Shown here: one piece after another, positions 56,391-64,000 of the stretch
Position numbering within the stretch: the first letter of the stretch is position 1
How the letters are laid out: every line of letters begins with the position of its first letter
From: Holothuria scabra
Lineage: Eukaryota > Echinodermata > Holothuroidea > Aspidochirotida > Holothuriidae
Assembly: GCA_037179385.1 (NCBI GenBank)
Contig: CM074187.1
Coordinates: 11,161,450 to 11,225,449 of the forward strand
Length of the DNA stretch: 64,000 bases
Direction: 5' to 3'
Translations under genes and position numbers: made by a program
Notes under the pieces: generated by a model
Database searches by the model: none
Seen by the model: the letters and a program-made list of their open reading frames with translations, nothing else
Told to the model about the DNA's origin: nothing

Positions 56391-56691
56391 CTAAATGAAA
56401 AAGAGTGAACTAAGTAACTTACTGATAGAGTGAAAACTGTGTATTGACTCCATTACAGTGCTAAGTTACCTCAGGAAGAGTGAAATTCACCTCTAGAAGA
56501 GTCACTCCCTCACCAGTACCTACAGTGATCACTCTTTTTTGAGAATGATCACTGTATGCACTCAAACAAGAGTGAAACGGGACTTTTTTAGGGTGGATTT
56601 CATTCCTCAAGGAGTGAGCTTGTACTCTAATGGAGTCAGTTAAAACGTTTCACTCTACTAAGGAGTGACCTGGTCCACTTTTCACATTTAG
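56391..56691. mobile_element. Element packed with GAGTGA/TCACTC motifs
   Basis: 301 bp. The ends CTAAATGAAAAAGAGTGAAC and (complement) CTAAATGTGAAAAGTGGACC are inverted repeats. AGAGTGA, AGGAGTGA and their complements recur at least ten times. A perfect internal palindrome, TACAGTGATCA...TGATCACTGTA, lies at 56521-56556. No coding frame. Confidence 0.75.
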
Positions 56692-56999
56692 GCAGGGCGG
56701 TGACAGGAGTGGCAGGGGAAACCGCCCCCTATATATTCGCAAGAAAATGTTAAAAGAAAGAAAAAAGGAGAAAAAGAGTTCTCAACTCATGCCCCCCCCC
56801 CCCCCCCCCGCACGATCAAAATATCCTTCATTTTTCAGATATATGACCGTTACACTGATACTAAATTAAATTCATTAGTCCAAAGACTAGGATCGACGTG
56901 TAGGTCGGGGTTAAACAGTACTCTGAAATGATTCACCGTGCCTACTATAGCAGGAATAGTATACCCGTTTTCCCTGTTTCCCTCGACAAAATAGAATTT

Positions 57000-57125
57000 T
57001 GAACTAAATATAAAAGCCTAAAATATTAGGAAAGATATTTGGAAGAAAAAAAGTTTGTGAGATTGAGCTCTTGTTTCAAAATAAGTCTTCAAGTTGGGTG
57101 ACTGTTTATATGCTTACATTGAAGA
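57000..57125 (+). mobile_element. MITE family B, copy 5, right part
   Basis: It carries CTAAAATATTAGGAAAGATA, TTTGGAAG, GTTTCAAAATAAGTCTTC and GGGTGACTG, the right half of family B. Confidence 0.45.
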
Positions 57126-57999
57126 AAAGACGTAACATTGTCATTAGTCCGAATCGAAACTTTTAGAGTTTACATCTTTTTGAAAAGATCATTCCATGGT
57201 AGCAAGTATATAACTGCCAGCATTCCCTCACAATAAACAAAAAAGTTTGAAAATGCGGTGACACTGTCGATTTTTATGTTTTCCTTGTCTGTTTCGTATT
57301 TTGGGAAGATTAGTCCACTGCTGTATAGTAACCCTTCGATGCAATATCTGGGAAACTTATAAAAATAGAAAGTTCATAGATCGCATCACGACTAATTTTG
57401 CGGATATTTCTCAAAACAGATATTGCAAATCAGCGGTTAGCTTGTCAGGTGACAAAAATAAAACAATTTGAGTCGAGTTCCAACAAGAAAATGCTTCGTT
57501 GGCCTGAGAAACTGATACCAAACTCGGTCGAAGGTTAAATTTATCTTCCTCAATTTCGAGAGGTGGGGTAGGGTTCGAAAGAAAGGAAAAACCTATTAAC
57601 GTGACAGGAAATTTCGAGATGAACCCGTGCCGAAATTACGCTCGACCATGAATTGGTCAAGTTTACTTTATGAGCTGTGGAAACACATATTTCACATATG
57701 GGAAAGGGAAGAATTGGATAAGCCTTGGCTTGTCTGTCATTAATACTAATCCATTTAAGTATACCGATGAAAACTTTTGAACGTTAGACGGGGATACATT
57801 TTAAGAGTGTTAAAACTACCATCAAGCTGTGAGTCAGGGTAAGCACTGTATAAGACAGTCGACTAGTTTAAGACTTCGCCATTTGTGCTACTCTAGGGGA
57901 AGACTGCAAGGCAACCTTAGTAAGAGCGGTAGCTGGGGGTTTCTGCAAAGTACGTTCGCTGTATGTGTGATAGGCCGAGAGTCAGGATTTATTCAGGCT

Positions 58000-58248
58000 A
58001 TGGAGTGGTATCCACAATCTAACTACCAGTACGGTGTTTATCAACAAACATTTTCAACCGCTTATCATCTCTATAAGCAACCCTTTACACACATTGGTCA
58101 TTGGAATCATAGGTACGGAGAAGGAGTATGTGCATCAAGAGGGGGAAATGTTTATCGTCAACGCAGAAGCCTGTGTATGATGGAAAGTGCAGGGATATCT
58201 TCTTCTTCTTCTTACAACATGGACTATTCTCCTCCGTCAACTTCTGTG
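58000..58248 (+). CDS. Candidate first coding exon (83 codons), unrecognised protein
   Basis: An ATG at 58000 opens 83 codons to a consensus donor (GTG followed by GTAAGT at 58249). The frame is also open upstream to a stop at 57811, so the true start is not certain; the internal ATG gives a composition like a transcription-factor N-terminus. The start is MEWYPQSNYQYGVYQQTF; further on come RRSLCMMESAGISS and YNMDYSPPSTSV. It is Tyr/Gln-rich, then Ser/Pro-rich and probably disordered, with a (TCT)n run coding five serines. No family recognised and no downstream exon located in 58.3-64 kb. Confidence 0.42.
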
Positions 58249-59174
58249 GTAAGTTTTTCCTGTTTTTCACTAATTTTTAATAGGAAATACAAATATTGAC
58301 ACCAAATATGGAACTAAAGGGCAAAAATAAGGCACTCCAAAGGAGTTATAATCCAATTATTTGACAAAAGTAACCTTGTGATACTACACATGCTTCCTTC
58401 GGGGTTTTAATTTTTTTCTTTTTCTTGCCTAAATGTTTTGGTATTTACTTTTTACAAGCCTACCTGAAAGTAATGCATGTATACTAACGTATATATGTAT
58501 GCATACATGTAAAATGTATGAGGTTAAATATTCATTAGGTAAAGTGTATAGATGTATAAATATAAATACACATACCAATGTTTTGACTTAGAATAACAGT
58601 AACCATACTATAGACGGTTGAAATTTGTTGTCATTAGTAAAAAAAAAAAAGGAATACGGATGGAAATGAAATCGGACTGATGTCAACTATCCGTCTAAAA
58701 TTCGGAAGCGTAAAGTCTCGCTGTTATAAGATCGCTAAAAGTGGGAAGTGGAGGAAAGAATCGATATTTTTGCACTCAGATCTTCATAGTACTCTGATAC
58801 CCAATATACTGAGTAAGTTGTCTATAGCAAAGTAACCTTTTCAGTAAGCAATTTAAAGTTTGGTTTCGCCGAACGGCCCTTTGCCAGAGGGTTGGGAGGA
58901 CTTTCGAAAAAGCTAAGTAACCTTTTCGACTGACAGTATATAAGTTGCAGTATGCATGAAGTTCTTAATAAATCACTAGTTACAGATATTGCCTCATTGT
59001 GGTGAAAGTCTTTGGGGAAAGCGTTTTAGTGTTTTCTGTGGGAAGAATGATTTATTATAGTATTTCACCTCCTTGAAAACAAGTACACATGGAGAGCAAA
59101 AGAAAATATCGTTTGTAAATGGGTATTCCATGCCATAAGATCGAACTACCTTCAGTGAACAAAATGTTTGAAGC

Positions 59175-59324
59175 ACACTCTTAAAATGTTGGTTAAAAAA
59201 ATTCACCAATGCTGGTCACGTATGTCAAAAACCTGAAATTGGGTAAAGTTTTCCCCAATATGTGTTGTATTTGACATACGTGACCAGTGTTGGTAAGTTT
59301 TTTTAACCAACTTTTTCAGAGTGC
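59175..59324. mobile_element. Hairpin MITE, about 150 bp
   Basis: The left arm (ACTCTTAAAATGTTGGTTAA, then ACCAATGCTGGTCACGTATG and TCAAA) and the right arm (TTTGACATACGTGACCAGTG to TTAACCAACTTTTTCAGAGT) are inverted over about 55 bp with few mismatches. The loop is about 40 bp. No coding capacity. Confidence 0.8.
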
Positions 59325-60584
59325 AGGGAGATTAAAATGAACTTTGTCCCATACCCCTCCTTCTTCCAAGCCCTTTCCGGTGACCAATTATATCATGATT
59401 ATAATAACCTCATCTTCAAAACTACTCTGTGGAAGCACCTTAGACCCACACTGCTCATAGTTTCTCAGATTACAATGGATTCTACGTCAATGCAATTTTG
59501 ATTTGCATTGTTTTGTCAATGATATTTTGGTTTACAACAACGACGCTAACCCAAATTCTATGCCATAATCCTTTGTAACTTCTACGCTTCTTGGAATAAG
59601 GTCATTGATCAGTGTCTGTGGCTTGATAACTGGACTTTCTACCAGTGGGGGCACCAGAATGTCAAAATTGTGGGCAGACTAAAGGCAGAGGAAAATGTCT
59701 AGGGACAAACAATTTCCAGCGCAGCGCGAAACCGAACCCAAAGCGACCGCTCTTGTCGGAATGGGGTCCAGAGGACCATGGGACCAAAAACCCTGGAAAT
59801 CTGAGGGTTTTAGCATGAGGCTCTTGGTGAAAAATTAAGTCTCAGAAAAGGCATAATATCCATGTTTTTGGTGAACCTAACCTTATACGGCCTAATTTGG
59901 GGTGTGAGTCGGAGAAAGGGTCAAAACCTGTAGGCAAACCCCCTCCCCCGCCCCCTCTCTCTCCTCCTCTCCCATAACTCCAACTGACACTTGATTCTAC
60001 ACATTTATTCTGAAAAGCCCATGCAGGTGGAAGATGTTTACCTGGGGCTACATCAGCCAGGGAGCTGGAAGTTGATAACAGCTACCTGATCAAAAATTTT
60101 ACCCAAAGGTATCACAGAGTGAAATGTTACATCAGGGAACGAAACCTAATTTTCCACTGTGTCTAACAGCCCGTCAAGTTACTTGATTTTGATCTTAGGG
60201 ATGGTATATTCGTTAGTGAAAACTCACATTTTGCAAGGCGTCCTGAACTTATTGGGGTGCCCCTTCCTCTCCGAAGACTGTTACCTTATATCGAGGCTTC
60301 GATTGTCTCCTCTTTCTCCGTGGCTTTACCCTGTCTAAGATGACGTCAAAATAGACGGGTTTATAAGTTGACATGACTTTTCAAAAATCACATTCCTCTT
60401 ATACACACACATTAAAATGGTGGCATTGCGGGTTCGTTTTACACAAAAAATTATACTTTTAAAGTAATAAATATTTTCACATAGTGAAAGCTTATTCAAA
60501 ATAAAGCAAAACGGTACCTTTCTCGTCAAAAAATAAATTAGTAGCCAATTCAGTATTTCATTGATCTAGAACAATAATGTTTAA

Positions 60585-60879
60585 AGGCATATTTTCATCA
60601 TCCCAAACAGTTCCAATTCTCCCAACCTACTTACTTCTAGCCCCTCCCACATTTATCTAAAACTCATCTTTATCCAGACACAATCCTAGTTTATTGCTTC
60701 ATGGCTTGTCCCAGTGGCCATACAAGTCCTTAATGTGTAATCAAGACAATCAGTGCCCATGCTGTGTAATTTAGCTGTGATGCATTGTTTGAATGTGATG
60801 CCAATCAAAGAGCTGTACCAATTGAGAGTTTTGATATATGTATACTGAAACTGTAGTTTAGGGTGACGAATGACTGCCT
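60585..60879 (-). mobile_element. TTAA-flanked MITE, family A copy 3 (piggyBac-like)
   Basis: 295 bp, the reverse complement of the copies at 4313 and 11084, with TTAA at 60581-60584 and 60880-60883. High identity to both over the full length. Confidence 0.85.
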
Positions 60880-60934
60880 TTAAGCAAGCGTTCGAAAATT
60901 CAGTGATACAACTTTCTTAACTGGCTTAAAGAGC

Positions 60935-61125
60935 CAATCCTCTCACCCTAAAACTACAATTTTTGTAGGGGATTACAGAAATTCTCAATTTGCCCAGGTC
61001 TTTGGTTGACAGCTAACTAGTTCAAACAATGCAATGTACCAGAGTTCATATTATACAAGCTGTAATGAACTGAAAGTTTTTTTTTGCAGGCTATAGGGGT
61101 CTTGTTAGTTTATACTTCAGGGAGA
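60935..61125 (+). mobile_element. Diverged relative of MITE family A, left part
   Basis: It begins near TTAAAGAGCCAATCCTCTCA, then AAACTACAATTTTTGTAGGG, TTCTCAATTTGCCCAGG and ATATTATACAAGC. It stops 56 bp from the young copy at 60585, so family members of different age sit side by side. Confidence 0.55.
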
Positions 61126-61129
61126 TAAT

Positions 61130-63470
61130 GTGTATCCTTTCCACGCGAGTACAGCTTTCCAACCTAGTTTTTAAAGGAAAATATTGCGTTTGCTTCACAA
61201 AAAATCATATTTTTAAGGGCAACATTTATTCACACAAAACGATAGGTACCCCAAATAAAACAGTAAATAAACCCTTTTTGCAAGGAGTTGACTTCTTACA
61301 GAGATATAAATTGATTTACTTATTATTCAGTAATAATATTTCAAACGAACTTTTAGAAATTCAAGTGATGCAGCTTTCATGACTCTTCTATCGCATCATG
61401 TTGAGACTGAACAGTTGGGCAATGCTAAAACCAATTTTCTTGCATTCAATATTTGGGCATTCATACCCAATATTTTTCTTCTTCTTCTTTTGTTACACCA
61501 TCGTACATGAGCATGATCTCCGTCTACGGTTTTGTATACTAACTAGTTACAAGACGGATGTGACATCATTCTAACAGTAGCAACCTTCTTGCCCCTTGAA
61601 AGTAATGCTGTTTACTTCTACTAGAAACGTTTGTAGCTGGTGTCCTTGGAAACCCCTGCCTTTACATTGTAGCCAAACAAACAGACAAGGGAAATGATTT
61701 CCAAGTTTCTGGAAGTATTTTGGCCCACATATCTCCTAGATTATATGACCTTGTTTATTGACAGCATAAAATGTAACTATATTGTGTTGATAGCTCCACA
61801 TTGATTCATCTTTATATAGGACTATGGGAAAATTTGAGTCTTGGGCGTAAATGTAAAATAATTACGAAAAATGTAAATGACCTTTTTGTGTTCATCATGC
61901 CTTATACCGTCCAATTAGAAAATAGCCTACCTGTGGCGGAGCAAAGAATTCGATCCAAGAGGGGGCGTTTTGAGGTTCTTCGTAGCAATTGAATACCGCA
62001 TGAAATTGAAATCACAACGATATGTTTCAGCATTTTATCCACAAAAACACTGAAAATTACGATATTAGACATTTCATTGTCTAGACATTTTCCTGCATGG
62101 CGTAGTCAAATTATGAAGTTAAATTTCACATGTCGAATGAGACCCCACTAAGATCCTCTTATGAAGTAACATGAACTGGTGGATTCAAGGCCTTTTGTTT
62201 GGGAAGGGTCAAACTGGTAGAAAAGTGATATGAAGGGAAGGAAGGAGAGGAAGTGTTGCCCCTCCACTTTTAGAATCTTTGCTTTACCTGAATGTCCTCT
62301 GAAGCGATGTGTGCAATAAAAGAGTACGATTGTAAAGATCACTAAGTTTATTTTAAAAAAAGTTCGCTTCGCAAGTGGTATTCTCGATAAAGAGATCAAA
62401 TATATATATAGATTACAGTTATTGTGATCTTTCTCCAAGAAATGTTAATTCTCATAGACAGATATTTTTGAAACATTGACAAATTACAGGACGAAATGTT
62501 ATGAATTCCGAAAAGGTAATTCAAGTAAATCAAGACTACACTTAGTCCGTTGTTAAGCTTTAACTTAAAAGTCTCTCCTTTTTATTCGCCGGTAAAAGTC
62601 CCCGTATTGTGGTTCATTTTCGTATTGCAGTTGACATCGAAAACAAATTTTTGGCACCTCTGACCACCCCTTAGAGTTGCCGTTCGGCGTTTATATGCTA
62701 TGGAGAGAGGGTTTTTAACCGCCATCTCAATGACCCTCTCTTCCCAACGCACTAACGAAAATTACCAATGATAATCATCATTTGAAAATTTGCAAACATT
62801 ACGAACTTTTGCCTCTAGTTCTTAAATGGTCACTTGTGTGCCATTTGGGGCCCGAAGGACGGCCATTAAATGGACGCGAGAAAGATGCAAGAGATTACAA
62901 GGAAGTTTTACGGGTTTATCTCGCGTGAGAACAATTTGAAGCATTTGGGCACCACCTTTTCTCCCCTATCTGCCTATTGCGATACACCAACTGATGAACA
63001 CGCAGTCAACATGCACACCGTTTGACCGGTCTGCACAAATTTGCAATGACAATCCATACAAGACTGGAAGAAGAGGAGTCATGTGGACTATTTTGCAATT
63101 GTGTAGCACCTGTTTACATAGTCATTATGAGGTACCGTATCAATTTAAGGTGATAATTTAGAAGCACTTTAAACAATTTGCCCGGCGTGACTTAATTCAA
63201 TGGGTCAAAAATGCAAAGCGATTCTTTTTCGTGTTTTTGGAGAAAACAGCATCTCAAGATCACGTAGTATTTAGAAGATACTAATTTTCAAAGAAATGTA
63301 CTTCCTCTAGAGACAGCTCATTACAGGTAATTGGGGATGCCTTGGTCGATTGGGTTGATTGGGTTGAAGTTATTCAATAAGACAATGAATCGGATCTGTC
63401 GCCCCAGCCCCACCAAGGTTTGATTTGATATGAAATGATAAAATTTGGCATTCTAATATAAAAAGCTTTA
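61130..63470. other. Long stretch without a supported gene
   Basis: AT-rich DNA with short frames only. A frame at 61801-61992 and one at 62148-62438 (minus) have no motif or good splice signals. CGCGAGA (62875) and TCTCGCG (62920) form a small inverted pair. Nothing else seen. Confidence 0.4.
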
Positions 63471-63640
63471 TGCAATAAGTGGATGTATACTATTTGCATT
63501 TGCATTTGCATACCATAAAGCGCTCGGACTCTCCATTGGACTCAAACGAGTGAGCCACAACTGGAAAAAGGCCATGACCGGCTCGACTTCAACCAATATG
63601 TTGGAAACTGGGCCATAAAACTCCATCTAACTAACTAACT
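63470..63640 (+). mobile_element. SINE-1 fragment with (ACTA)n tail
   Basis: Good match to the SINE-1 body: CCACAACTGGAAAAAGGCCA, GAAACTGGGCCATAAAACTC, then ATCTAACTAACTAACT. No tRNA head. Confidence 0.65.
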
Positions 63641-64000
63641 CCGGAGGACTCCATGGGACTCCGGCCCCTCCAGGCAGGAAGCTGTTATTTAATTAACAGC
63701 TCCCTGATCCAGGCGCCCGAAGGCGGACCAAAGGACAGCAAGCCGTTAAAGCATCGCACTTGAGGTGTGATTTATATCTTAAATTGGTTATCAGTAGCAA
63801 TTGAGACGCTCCAAATCAAAATCCTGGCTAAAGGTCTGGGATCCATTATGGGCCAACGGCTTAATATTAACTTTTATAGATTAAAACTTTTAACTTTTTA
63901 ATAACGTAGTAACTTATTTCATAGAGAGAGGTCATATGATAACATTACGCGTGTTGATTTCATGTTTTTCAAGTTCAGACTTGATTTCGTTTTGTTATGT

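Overview
The window is animal nuclear DNA: AT-rich, gene-poor and crowded with short transposons. It has split genes with GT-AG introns, LINE and SINE retroelements, many TTAA- or TA-flanked inverted-repeat elements (MITEs), large microsatellites and no bacterial gene organisation. The repeat mixture suggests a marine invertebrate, possibly an echinoderm, but the species cannot be fixed from the sequence alone.

One gene can be named with confidence. The coatomer zeta subunit (COPZ1 type) runs on the minus strand from a start codon at 40033 down to at least 19617. Six coding exons (40016-40033, 31699-31767, 29784-29865, 26900-27047, 22101-22178, 19617-19707) keep the frame through GT-AG junctions and give 162 codons. 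Only the last ~15 codons were not found. Intron 1 (8.2 kb) holds an antisense, mutated LINE with endonuclease and reverse transcriptase, remnants of a second LINE, a SINE-like unit, a nested pair of DNA elements and a Tc1-type MITE. Intron 5 begins with a giant (TTTC)n tract in the transcript sense, 21 nt after the splice donor.

Left of COPZ1 (4.7-15.2 kb) are minus-strand, splice-flanked exon candidates of one or more unrecognised genes: 14917-15114 and 14393-14575 (both phase 0), a terminal-exon candidate at 7930-8123 and one at 4785-4931. On the right, plus-strand candidates lie at 53333-53401 and 58000-58248; the second looks like a first coding exon.

The most striking non-genic structure is the 145-bp tandem array at about 1.96-3.95 kb. 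Nearly every unit carries a perfect direct repeat of TGACCT spaced by one base, the consensus DR1 site of RXR/HNF4/COUP-type nuclear receptors. Diverged relatives lie at 19.9-20.7 kb and 30.9-31.4 kb, each followed by a microsatellite. The region from 41.4 to 64 kb is mostly repeats and unannotated AT-rich DNA.
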